Assembly: GCA_030613765.1 (NCBI GenBank)
Contig: JAUWLI010000199.1
Coordinates: 1-5,963, forward strand
Origin: Phycisphaerae bacterium
GTDB lineage: Bacteria > Planctomycetota > Phycisphaerae > Sedimentisphaerales > SG8-4
Reading direction: 5' to 3'
DNA length: 5,963 nt
This document shows positions 1-5,963 of the stretch, one piece after another (the first letter of the stretch is position 1; every line of letters begins with the position of its first letter). The position numbers and the translations under genes are program-made. The notes beneath the pieces were generated by a model that searched no databases, had not been told where the DNA came from, and saw nothing but the letters and a program-made list of their open reading frames with translations.

Positions 1-343
1 AGCGCCACAAAATCGAGCCATCCAGTTTTTGCGCTACTGCAGTGCTGGTGTAGTGTACATCGTTTTTGTTTACGTTTTCGGCGCTGACGATTTCGACTTC
101 GCCGTCGCCATCCACATCGCCTGCTACTACCCACTGCCCGCCATATTCAGGGTCGAGAGGAATGATTTTCCAGGGCTCAATCACGTGGACTTTGCCTGTC
201 GGTTCCCCAACATCCTTGACGTCAAAATAGATGAACTCCTTTTGCCTGGCTTCAAGCAATGTGCAAAAACTCAAGGCTGCCAACAGGCAGAAGAATACAA
301 ACCAATGAAGCCTACGTGTGATTTTTAGAATCCTGTTCATCAT
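1..343 (-). CDS. Exported VCBS/FG-GAP (propeller-type) protein, N-terminal part
   Basis: Only the first 114 codons are in the window; the gene continues past the left edge. The translation starts Met-Met-Asn-Arg, has a basic stretch (R4, K7, R10, R11) and a hydrophobic segment at about residues 14-30 (WFVFFCLLAALSF), which is a signal peptide or anchor, possibly cleaved after A32. Residues 75-84 read GDVDGDGEVE, a DxDxDG calcium-binding loop typical of VCBS/FG-GAP beta-propeller blades. It is followed by IVSAEN and later by KLDGSILWR (106-114), an arrangement also seen in PL11 rhamnogalacturonan lyases and related propeller proteins. A role in glycan binding or cleavage outside the cytoplasm is an inference from this and from the neighbours. 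The start lies only 17 bases after the stop of the upstream DUF2961 gene, so the two are probably cotranscribed. There is no good Shine-Dalgarno sequence, and either of the two tandem ATGs (343 or 340) could be used. Confidence 0.75.
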   Translation of the reverse strand, partial: MMNRILKITRRLHWFVFFCLLAALSFCTLLEARQKEFIYFDVKDVGEPTGKVHVIEPWKIIPLDPEYGGQWVVAGDVDGDGEVEIVSAENVNKNDVHYTSTAVAQKLDGSILWR

Positions 344-360
344 GTAGTAAGTCTATACGG

Positions 361-1458
361 TTAATCCTTCCAGATGTCAGCGGTTCGTGCTTTGACATCC
401 GGCATTTTCGGTAACGGTTCGCTGGGAGTTGGCTCATACCAGAACGTTGCAGACGACCAGTCGTCCTCTGTCTCAGCCAGGCCATTCTTCCAGGCGATTT
501 GTTGCATTGTGATGCGACATTCTTTTCGCCACGAGATGGGATCGGGCACGTGCCAGCGATACATCGATATGAAGTTATTTTTGTCCAGGTTGCAGCCGTT
601 ATAGAGGTATGGTGTCTGCTGCATGCCGTAGGACAGGCACACATAATCTTCGCTTCCCGTGCCGCAGATGGTGGGAAAGTCCGTGTCGCCGTCCATGTAA
701 ATCTTGATTTCGCCTTCGCCCCACCATTGGCCGGGATGTGTGTTTCGAACACCGATTAATGCGCCCATGAATCGGCCCTTGTTCTTTCGCTGAGGCAGCA
801 TAACAAAATCTTGCTTCTCGGTCGTTGGGTTTTCTCTTCTAAACAGTACATGCATCCGGCCGACATCATCCGGATGTTTATCACCGGCCGTGTAGTCAAT
901 CTGGTAAAACAAAGGCACATTTTCCTTGCCTTCATTTGACAGCGTGATCTTTGCCCGCTTAACAAACGGCATCGGCAGCCAGATATTCATACCGGCGTTT
1001 TTCCCAAGTGAATGTGCAGCCGAGTCATACGGCATTACCTTGCCGTGCGCAAAGCCCATAAAGTCTCCGATTGGGCATTCGATACTTGGATGTTTCTGGT
1101 TGTCCCACCAGGCGCGGAACACCAGGCTTCTAAGGTTAGGCGGGTTGTTACTCGTGGTCATCCAGATATGTCGGATCGTCCCCGGGCCCTTGATGTCGCA
1201 AAGCTGCGCGGTCTGGCTGGCTTTCAACGTTATCGCGGGCTTGCCTTTTCTTCCCACACCGAGTTTGCTTGCTGCTTTGCCACCTTCGCCCGGAGCACCG
1301 GTGGGATTTTCGAAACAAATCGATCGTGAAACCAACCCGGTATCAAGTAGATAGGGTTCCGCGACGATATCCACCGGTCGCTGCAGTGGTACACAGCCTG
1401 AAAGCAGGATGGCAAATACGAGGCATAATAGTTTCCCTGATGTAATTCTTAGAACCAT
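361..1458 (-). CDS. DUF2961 / glycoside hydrolase family 172-type lipoprotein
   Basis: A complete 365-residue protein. The N-terminus is a lipoprotein signal: a basic start (R4, K9), a hydrophobic run, then lipobox LSGC with the lipidated cysteine at C22, so it should be membrane-anchored outside the cytoplasm. The body carries DUF2961 hallmarks: KGPGTIRHIWMT (90-101), WWGEGEIKIYMDGD (245-258), GTGSEDY (266-272), YRWHVPDPI (300-308) and a C-terminal EDDWSSATFWYE stretch (331-342). In characterised GH172 enzymes (difructose dianhydride and fructosidase enzymes, alpha-D-arabinofuranosidases) a glutamate of the GTGxEDY motif is, from memory, the nucleophile; here it is E270. No other Glu occurs until E313, so the partner acid is unclear and the substrate is not predictable. 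The start is well supported by GAAAGGA (1471-1465) six bases upstream of ATG, and a promoter lies just ahead. The propeller-type gene follows after 17 bases. Confidence 0.88.
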   Translation of the reverse strand: MVLRITSGKLLCLVFAILLSGCVPLQRPVDIVAEPYLLDTGLVSRSICFENPTGAPGEGGKAASKLGVGRKGKPAITLKASQTAQLCDIKGPGTIRHIWMTTSNNPPNLRSLVFRAWWDNQKHPSIECPIGDFMGFAHGKVMPYDSAAHSLGKNAGMNIWLPMPFVKRAKITLSNEGKENVPLFYQIDYTAGDKHPDDVGRMHVLFRRENPTTEKQDFVMLPQRKNKGRFMGALIGVRNTHPGQWWGEGEIKIYMDGDTDFPTICGTGSEDYVCLSYGMQQTPYLYNGCNLDKNNFISMYRWHVPDPISWRKECRITMQQIAWKNGLAETEDDWSSATFWYEPTPSEPLPKMPDVKARTADIWKD

Positions 1459-1526
1459 GGTTTTTCCTTTCAGTAATACAGTTTAGGTTTTTCTAATGAC
1501 CCTCTTTGCATAAGAATAGTAGGAGA

Positions 1527-1555
1527 AGTGTATATGAATCAGGTGTGCATGTCAA
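1527..1555 (-). promoter_or_regulatory. Candidate sigma-70-type promoter for the DUF2961 gene
   Basis: On the minus strand a perfect TTGACA (1555-1550) is followed, after exactly 17 bases, by TACACT (1532-1527), which matches four of six positions of TATAAT. The predicted start of transcription near 1520 leaves a leader of about 60 bases ahead of the ATG at 1458. A small inverted repeat TGTCA-AGA-TGACA (1550-1562) overlaps the -35 box and could be an operator or chance. The promoter sits in the 162-base gap (1459-1620) after the heparinase-like gene, so the DUF2961 and propeller genes can be expressed apart from it. Confidence 0.55.
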
Positions 1556-1620
1556 GATGACAAAAAAGCGTGTGCCTCGCCAGATTGCTTGAGAGACGCT
1601 CCCTTGGGTAAGAGGGCCGT

Positions 1621-3894
1621 TTACTGCAACCGTGGTATCAGGTGCCTTCGATTTCCCCAGGGGCCGCTCACCTGATAGACCAACCGGCCGTCTGCATCAC
1701 CGAGGGCTTGTATGTGCAGTTCGGGCAGGTCCTTATTACCTGCCTGATACACCACGGCATAAATCGTGCTTGCCGCCCGGCGCTCAACCATAAGCATGGG
1801 GATGGTCGGAGCGTCCGGCTTATCGGTTTCAGGATAGCCACATACGATTACCTTCGTTTCCGGCTTTGGTGCCATCGTCATCCTGAACCGCACCGAATCT
1901 TCAAGCCACTCGATTCGGATTTCGCCGTCGCTTTTGCCTTCTTTGAAATCCCGAAGCCACGAACCGGGACCGGGGATCTTCATTTGCGATGGTTGCAGAG
2001 CAATCGAGGTCTTCTGGGACTCGGGTTTGCCTATTGTGTGAATAATCCAGTGGATGTCGTGTGGTGTGTCCGAGACAACCTGGAAGACGTCCAGAACATA
2101 CTCGCGCCTGACGCAGATTGTCCGAGATTGTCTGACACCCTCGTAGAGAAGCCCCTTCCGGTCTATCGCGGTAACGGCCTTTTCCTCGGGAAGGTTGCGG
2201 TACTCCTCGAGCCAAAGCCTTTCTCCTGTCCCCCGCTGGTCACGGTAATCTATCATTACTGTGTTCTGGCTAAGCGCCGAACGATTCAGTTCCCGCTGGA
2301 TCCGCGAAGAAAAAGCATGAGGTGCTGTCGCCCGTGATTCCACATCGGGGGCGAGCAATTTCCCTTGTCCGAAGAGCATGAGTGAAAGTTTATCATTGTT
2401 CGAATGGACGCCGCTTTTGTCGAAGGTGAGAAATGCGCACCAGCCATCGCTTCCCCAATAATCCTTACCTTGCCTGTCTCGAAGAAAGGCATATCCGTGC
2501 TCCGGATAGAGACAACTGGTTATATTTGGCAGTATTGCGTCTTCGGTTTCGACGCCAACGAACAACAGCTCCGGTTTTTTCAGAGGGGCCTTTTCGAGCA
2601 GCCACGCATACCGGGGGGCTCGGTAGGCCTTCCAGGCATACACGTAGGAGAATTCATCACAGAGGCGTTTTCGCCAGCCGTAGGTGTCACCAATGGGGGG
2701 AATGCCGCCATCAGGGAAAAGAACCCCGAACATTGAGTCAAACGACTGGCGAATGTTTCGACCATTGGCTGTGGTGGCGGTGTATAGGTCTTCCTTGTAG
2801 CCTGCATTACGCAGCGCTTCAGCGAAGTAGACCATGGGTATGATGGCCGTGAAATGATAGTTGAGACTACTCTCGCACCAGAGACCATCATCGACCAGGC
2901 CAAGTTCGAGCAGGGAAAGTATGCCACGTGGCCCATGAAGCGCATAGTCTGCAAGCTCACCGCGGCCGTAGAATAGGCCGAGGCAGCCGAGCATCATCTT
3001 GTGCCACGCCAGATGGTTGTTGATGCCGCCGCCAATATTGTTTTTAATCCAATAGGCATCATTTTTCATCACTGCCCGCGCCATCCGGGTGAAGAAGGCA
3101 TTAAGTTTTACTCTCTCAGCAGGCCTGAACCGCTCGAAAAGAACATCATAGACGTTGAGTGCCAATTGACCCCAAACCGCGTAGTTCATCCCCACGTCGA
3201 AATGTTCGAACTCGAAACTGTAATCGCTGATGTGCAGCAGTATTTTCTTTGCGACCTCGGCATCCTTTTCGTCTTTGGCCAGAGCGAATCGAAGGGCGGC
3301 ATAATACGCCGGGCGCACCATCCGAAGAGGCACTAAGCAGGTCCTTTCATAGATGATTGGATATGTATCTGACCAGGGCTTCGTCTTGATGTTCTCCCAC
3401 CAGGAACTATCGATAGGGTTAAGAGCCGCTTGCTGTGTCTTGTCCGCTTCGGTGTTGAGAGTGTGTATGGCCTGGCGATATTTAGGGTCGGTGACCCGCT
3501 TCTGTGCTTCATTGATATCATCTTCTGTGTAGAACAAAAAGGGGTGCTTCTGTGAGGGAATCTCGCTGGAATGAAAGTTTACAATATTCACCGGTATGGA
3601 TTCTGTCTGTTTCGCCGTAAGGCGTCCCCCGCCGAGAGGCGTCCCCCTTGGGAAAGCGGACTTTCGCCGGCTTTGTGAAATATTAATCTTTTCAGATTGT
3701 TTATCGGTGTCCCCGTCCGACCTGCAAGCCGGCCCAGGCATCAGCAGGATTGCCCCAACCAGGCATATTATTTTAGCAGTGCTCCGATTTTGCCGTGTTC
3801 CCATTTTACAATAGGTCATGAAACCGGCCCTTTTAAAAAGGCTGGCAAAACGTGGCATTAGAAATTTTCGACGTATGTAATCGAGTCTGCTCAT
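1621..3894 (-). CDS. Heparinase II/III-like exported protein (probable polysaccharide lyase)
   Basis: A complete 757-residue protein with the two-part architecture of heparinase II/III and alginate/oligoalginate lyases (PL12, PL15, PL17, PL21): an alpha-helical toroid followed by a beta-sandwich. An opening motif HPFLFYTEDDI (117-127) begins the helical domain. NNHLAWHK (292-299) carries the N293/H294 pair and DGLWCESSLNYHF (336-348) carries Y346; these correspond in position to the Asn/His and Tyr used in beta-elimination by relatives. FPDGGIPPIGD (393-403) is also typical. The beta-sandwich starts near GYAFLRD (467-473), with SGVHSNNDKLSLML (494-507), LAPD (514-517) and SQNTVMID (542-549). 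Where relatives usually have HxHxD and HNTV, this protein has HSNND and QNTV, so two probable metal ligands are changed. ATG 3894 is preceded by GGGAG at a nine-base spacing; M26 (3819) is an alternative, with AAAAGGG upstream. The hydrophobic segment is at residues 42-53, ending in PAC57, a poor lipobox. Substrate is unknown; an acidic glycan is inferred from the family. Confidence 0.87.
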   Translation of the reverse strand: MSRLDYIRRKFLMPRFASLFKRAGFMTYCKMGTRQNRSTAKIICLVGAILLMPGPACRSDGDTDKQSEKINISQSRRKSAFPRGTPLGGGRLTAKQTESIPVNIVNFHSSEIPSQKHPFLFYTEDDINEAQKRVTDPKYRQAIHTLNTEADKTQQAALNPIDSSWWENIKTKPWSDTYPIIYERTCLVPLRMVRPAYYAALRFALAKDEKDAEVAKKILLHISDYSFEFEHFDVGMNYAVWGQLALNVYDVLFERFRPAERVKLNAFFTRMARAVMKNDAYWIKNNIGGGINNHLAWHKMMLGCLGLFYGRGELADYALHGPRGILSLLELGLVDDGLWCESSLNYHFTAIIPMVYFAEALRNAGYKEDLYTATTANGRNIRQSFDSMFGVLFPDGGIPPIGDTYGWRKRLCDEFSYVYAWKAYRAPRYAWLLEKAPLKKPELLFVGVETEDAILPNITSCLYPEHGYAFLRDRQGKDYWGSDGWCAFLTFDKSGVHSNNDKLSLMLFGQGKLLAPDVESRATAPHAFSSRIQRELNRSALSQNTVMIDYRDQRGTGERLWLEEYRNLPEEKAVTAIDRKGLLYEGVRQSRTICVRREYVLDVFQVVSDTPHDIHWIIHTIGKPESQKTSIALQPSQMKIPGPGSWLRDFKEGKSDGEIRIEWLEDSVRFRMTMAPKPETKVIVCGYPETDKPDAPTIPMLMVERRAASTIYAVVYQAGNKDLPELHIQALGDADGRLVYQVSGPWGNRRHLIPRLQ

Positions 3895-3953
3895 CTGTCT
3901 TAACTCCCGTTGTGAATATATTGCTAAGCCCGGCGGCAGGCGGCTGAAGTAGT

Positions 3954-3982
3954 ATTCTCTTCGGCCGACCTTGTTATGTCAA
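3954..3982 (-). promoter_or_regulatory. Candidate promoter for the heparinase-like gene
   Basis: Minus-strand TTGACA (3982-3977) is spaced 17 bases from GAGAAT (3959-3954), a four-of-six match to TATAAT. This would start transcription near 3947, about 53 bases before the ATG at 3894. A second TTGACA lies at 3995-3990, without a well-placed -10 box of its own. The -10 match is weak, so the assignment is tentative. Confidence 0.35.
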
Positions 3983-4048
3983 TCGCAACTGTCAAATCAA
4001 TGGCATTATTACCTGTATGACGCATTACCTGATGACAAGATGCAGATA

Positions 4049-4073
4049 ATCTATAAAAACCGTTTGTATAGAT
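4049..4073. promoter_or_regulatory. 25-bp imperfect palindrome, operator-like
   Basis: The arms ATCTATA (4049-4055) and TATAGAT (4067-4073) are exact reverse complements. Inside them AAAC pairs with GTTT around a central C, leaving one A/G mismatch: 11 of 12 pairs match. Symmetry of this length in an AT-rich divergent intergenic region suggests the binding site of a dimeric regulator. It lies about 155 bases upstream of the heparinase-like start and 190 bases upstream of clpB. If transcribed, it could instead fold as a hairpin, but there is no T-run after it that would make it a terminator. Which regulator binds it is unknown. Confidence 0.5.
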
Positions 4074-4117
4074 ACTTCTAAGTCGCGATGGTTGAAAACT
4101 TTATTGAGGAAAATAAC

Positions 4118-4130
4118 TGCCAAATTGGCA
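4118..4130. promoter_or_regulatory. 13-bp perfect palindrome, operator-like
   Basis: TGCCAA (4118-4123) and TTGGCA (4125-4130) are exact reverse complements around a single A. The symmetry does not extend further (C on both sides). It lies about 30 bases upstream of the candidate clpB -35 box. A small operator is possible, but chance cannot be excluded for this length. Confidence 0.35.
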
Positions 4131-4160
4131 CAGGCAAAGGATCGAGGAAATTGTAACTAC

Positions 4161-4190
4161 TTGTTATTACTACAATTAAGATTTTATATT
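4161..4190 (+). promoter_or_regulatory. Candidate clpB promoter
   Basis: TTGTTA (4161-4166; four of six matches to TTGACA) is separated by 18 bases from TATATT (4185-4190; five of six matches to TATAAT). This gives a leader of about 65 bases before the clpB ATG. A second possible -10, GATAAT (4235-4240, five of six), lacks a good -35. It would place the start close to the ATG and overlap the region of the ribosome-binding site. No sigma-32-like promoter was recognised. Confidence 0.35.
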
Positions 4191-4214
4191 TTTGGGCACG
4201 TTGTTTGCTCTTTA

Positions 4215-4225
4215 TTAACTGTTAA
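4215..4225. promoter_or_regulatory. Short palindrome upstream of clpB
   Basis: TTAAC (4215-4219) and GTTAA (4221-4225) are exact reverse complements around one T. The site lies just upstream of GATAAT (4235-4240) and 38 bases before the clpB start, so it could be an operator. AT-rich surroundings make chance symmetry likely. Confidence 0.2.
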
Positions 4226-4262
4226 AGTGTATCCGATAATTGGTATGTGAAGGGATTTGGCT

Positions 4263-5963
4263 ATGAAATTCGACAAGTTCACACTGAAGGCTCAGGAGGC
4301 GTTGGCGACCGCTCAGCAGGTTGCGATGGCTAAATCGCATATTGTTCTGTCGCCACTTCATTTACTAAGTGCTGTTCTCAGCGATGACAATGGCATTGTA
4401 GTGATGGTTTTGAAAAAGATCGGCGCTAATATTTCGCGAATTAAGGAGATGACCGAAAGCGAACTTGGACGGCTGCCGCAAGGCCAAACCAGTAATCTAC
4501 TTACCCCTGAGCCGGTTTTTAATCAGATTGTTCTTGATGCCCAAAACCGGGCCGATGCGATGGGTGACGAGTATCTAAGTGTCGAGCATTTATTTCTTTC
4601 AATTGCCTCAGTACAAAATGATGCCAAAGAGATTCTACGGCTTAACTCGATTACGCCCGAACAGGTTGAAAGCGCTCTGAAAGAAGTTCGAGGCGGAGAA
4701 AAGATAACAGACCAAAGTCCGGAGGATAAATACAAGGCCCTGGAGCGATACGGAATCGACCTTTTGGAGATGGCCCGAAAGGGAAAGCTCGACCCCGTTA
4801 TAGGCAGGGATGAAGAAATCCGGCGATGTATGCAGGTTCTCAATCGCCGGACGAAGAACAACCCTGTACTAATCGGCGAGCCGGGCGTGGGCAAGACCGC
4901 AATCGTTGAAGGCCTTGCCCAGCGGATAATAGCAGAAGATGTCCCCACAGGCTTGAAGAATAAAAGAATCGTTGCCCTGGATATGGGGGCGTTGATAGCG
5001 GGAACAAAATTCAGGGGTGAATTTGAGGACCGACTCAAGGCAGTGCTCAAAGAGGTCATTGCTGCTGAAGGCCAAATAATACTTTTCATCGACGAATTGC
5101 ATACAGTCGTAGGAGCAGGAAAAGCCGAAGGTGCGGTTGATGCCGGCAATTTGCTAAAGCCGTCACTTGCGCGGGGCGAATTGCGGTGTATCGGTGCCAC
5201 TACGATTGACGATTATCGAAAGTATGTGGAAAAAGATGCAGCTTTGGAGAGGCGTTTTCAGCCGATTCTTATTGACCCGCCGAGCGTTGAAGAAACTATA
5301 GCTATCCTTCGAGGTCTGAAGAACCGCTATGACACGCACCACGGCGTCAGGATTACGGATTCTGCCCTTGTAGCGGCTGCGACTTTATCAAATCGCTACA
5401 TCTCCGACCGGTGGCTGCCGGACAAGGCGATAGACCTGGTTGACGAAGCCGCATCCAAGCTGCGCATTGATAATGATTCGCTGCCTGCTGAGTTGGATAG
5501 CATCCGAAGAAAGATTGTTCAGCTTCAAATCGAGCGCGAGGCGCTCAAAAAAGAAACCGATAATGCCAGCAAAGAACAGTTAAAAAAGACAGAAAAGCAA
5601 TTAACCGAATTGCAGGAGCAGGATAAGAAACTCACCGGACAGTGGGAAGGTGAAAAAGGTGACATCGACCAGATAAAAGAACTCAAAGAAAAAATCGAAG
5701 AGGCCCAAAACCAGTTCGAAAACGCTCAGCGCAAAGGTGATTTGGAGACCGCTGCCCGCTTGAAATATGGGACAATTACCGATTTGAAAAAAGAGCTTGA
5801 AGAGAAAGAGACACAGTTGGCTAAATCCGACAGGGCCAAGATAATTCATAACGAAGTCAACGAGGAGCACATCGCCGACGTTGTATCCAAATGGACCGGG
5901 ATACCCATTGCAAGATTATTGAGCGGCGAGAGAGAGCGTCTTATGAAGATGGGGGAGGCAATC
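4263..5963 (+). CDS. clpB: ATP-dependent disaggregase ClpB (Hsp104 family), N-terminal 567 residues
   Basis: ClpB is a cytoplasmic hexameric AAA+ machine that works with DnaK to pull polypeptides out of aggregates. The visible part has two Clp N-terminal repeats (about 1-145), then NBD1: Walker A GEPGVGKT (205-212), pore loop [12 protein letters not shown] (247-258), Walker B ILFIDE (273-278, catalytic E278), sensor GATT (311-314) and arginine fingers R330/R331 in ALERRF. The M-domain coiled coil (about 405-525), rich in Lys and Glu, includes LKYG (500-503) with Y502 at the position of the functional Tyr of E. coli ClpB. This M-domain separates it from ClpA and identifies Clp[15 protein letters not shown] (540-553) opens NBD2. 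The usual length is about 860 residues, so roughly 290 lie beyond the window. ATG 4263 is supported by GAAGGGA (4249-4255), seven bases upstream. The pore-loop aromatic is Phe (F250) rather than Tyr, a conservative change. Confidence 0.97.
   Translation, partial: MKFDKFTLKAQEALATAQQVAMAKSHIVLSPLHLLSAVLSDDNGIVVMVLKKIGANISRIKEMTESELGRLPQGQTSNLLTPEPVFNQIVLDAQNRADAMGDEYLSVEHLFLSIASVQNDAKEILRLNSITPEQVESALKEVRGGEKITDQSPEDKYKALERYGIDLLEMARKGKLDPVIGRDEEIRRCMQVLNRRTKNNPVLIGEPGVGKTAIVEGLAQRIIAEDVPTGLKNKRIVALDMGALIAGTKFRGEFEDRLKAVLKEVIAAEGQIILFIDELHTVVGAGKAEGAVDAGNLLKPSLARGELRCIGATTIDDYRKYVEKDAALERRFQPILIDPPSVEETIAILRGLKNRYDTHHGVRITDSALVAAATLSNRYISDRWLPDKAIDLVDEAASKLRIDNDSLPAELDSIRRKIVQLQIEREALKKETDNASKEQLKKTEKQLTELQEQDKKLTGQWEGEKGDIDQIKELKEKIEEAQNQFENAQRKGDLETAARLKYGTITDLKKELEEKETQLAKSDRAKIIHNEVNEEHIADVVSKWTGIPIARLLSGERERLMKMGEAI

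Larger units (their letters stand above)
3895..4262. other. Divergent intergenic regulatory region between the heparinase-like gene and clpB
   Basis: These 368 bases hold no gene that I can support. The part next to the heparinase-like gene (about 3920-3970) is GC-rich, while the part towards clpB (about 4040-4250) is AT-rich. It contains candidate promoters in both directions, a 25-bp imperfect palindrome (4049-4073), a 13-bp perfect palindrome (4118-4130) and an 11-bp one (4215-4225). No CIRCE element (TTAGCACTC-N9-GAGTGCTAA) is present, nor a CtsR or HspR heat-shock operator, despite clpB being adjacent. TGTCAA occurs twice, at 3977-3982 and 3990-3995. Confidence 0.7.

Noticed and set aside
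29..328. Plus-strand open frame of 99 codons
   Set aside because: The opposite strand encodes a signal peptide and a DVDGDGEVE calcium-binding repeat, so the plus-strand frame is a shadow.
926..1354. Plus-strand open frame of 142 codons
   Set aside because: It is antisense to conserved DUF2961 motifs and has no domain or supported start.
1562..1580. Possible intrinsic terminator after the heparinase-like gene (minus strand GCG-loop-CGC then six T)
   Set aside because: The stem is only three base pairs, too weak to call a terminator even though a T-run follows.
1642..2337. Plus-strand open frame of 231 codons
   Set aside because: It lies wholly opposite the heparinase-like gene, has no recognisable domain, and the minus-strand frame has clear family motifs through this stretch.
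3977..3995. Repeated TGTCAA as a CtsR-type heat-shock operator
   Set aside because: The spacing and flanking bases do not fit the CtsR heptamer pair; one copy reads better as the -35 box of a minus-strand promoter.
4523..5200. Minus-strand open frame of 225 codons inside clpB
   Set aside because: It is Ser/Arg/Pro-rich, matches no family, and lies opposite strongly conserved NBD1 sequence of ClpB; it is an antisense shadow.

Overview
The window holds four protein-coding genes in two divergent groups. Three genes lie on the minus strand and read leftwards: a heparinase II/III-like protein, a DUF2961/GH172-type lipoprotein and a VCBS/FG-GAP propeller-type protein. The fourth, the disaggregase gene clpB, lies on the plus strand and runs off the right edge. 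No RNA gene, mobile element, CRISPR array or long repeat was found.

The organism looks like a free-living Gram-negative bacterium that degrades complex polysaccharides. The gene mix fits the Planctomycetes/Phycisphaerae or another PVC-type lineage: secreted DUF2961 and heparinase-like proteins beside a VCBS-repeat protein, with no SusC/SusD genes in view. This placement is inferred from gene content and general family knowledge, not from a marker gene. Bacteroidota are less likely but not excluded.

Region by region: 1-343 is the N-terminal part of an exported protein whose first calcium-binding propeller repeat is visible; it continues beyond the left edge. 361-1458 encodes a lipoprotein of the DUF2961 (glycoside hydrolase 172) family, complete. 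1459-1620 is a gap with a convincing housekeeping-type promoter for that gene. 1621-3894 encodes a complete heparinase II/III-like protein. Its lyase residues look intact, but two of three expected metal-ligand positions are changed. 3895-4262 is a 368-base divergent regulatory region with two operator-like palindromes (25 bp imperfect and 13 bp perfect) and candidate promoters in both directions. 4263-5963 is the first 567 codons of clpB, through both N-terminal repeats, the first AAA+ domain, the coiled-coil middle domain and the start of the second AAA+ region.

The three minus-strand genes probably form a small carbohydrate-degradation locus. The heparinase-like protein would cleave an acidic (uronate-containing) glycan by elimination. 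The GH172-type lipoprotein would trim furanose or related sugars at the membrane, and the propeller protein (perhaps related to PL11 rhamnogalacturonan lyases) would bind or cleave glycan. The substrate cannot be read from the sequence. clpB is most likely an unrelated housekeeping neighbour that shares only the intergenic region.
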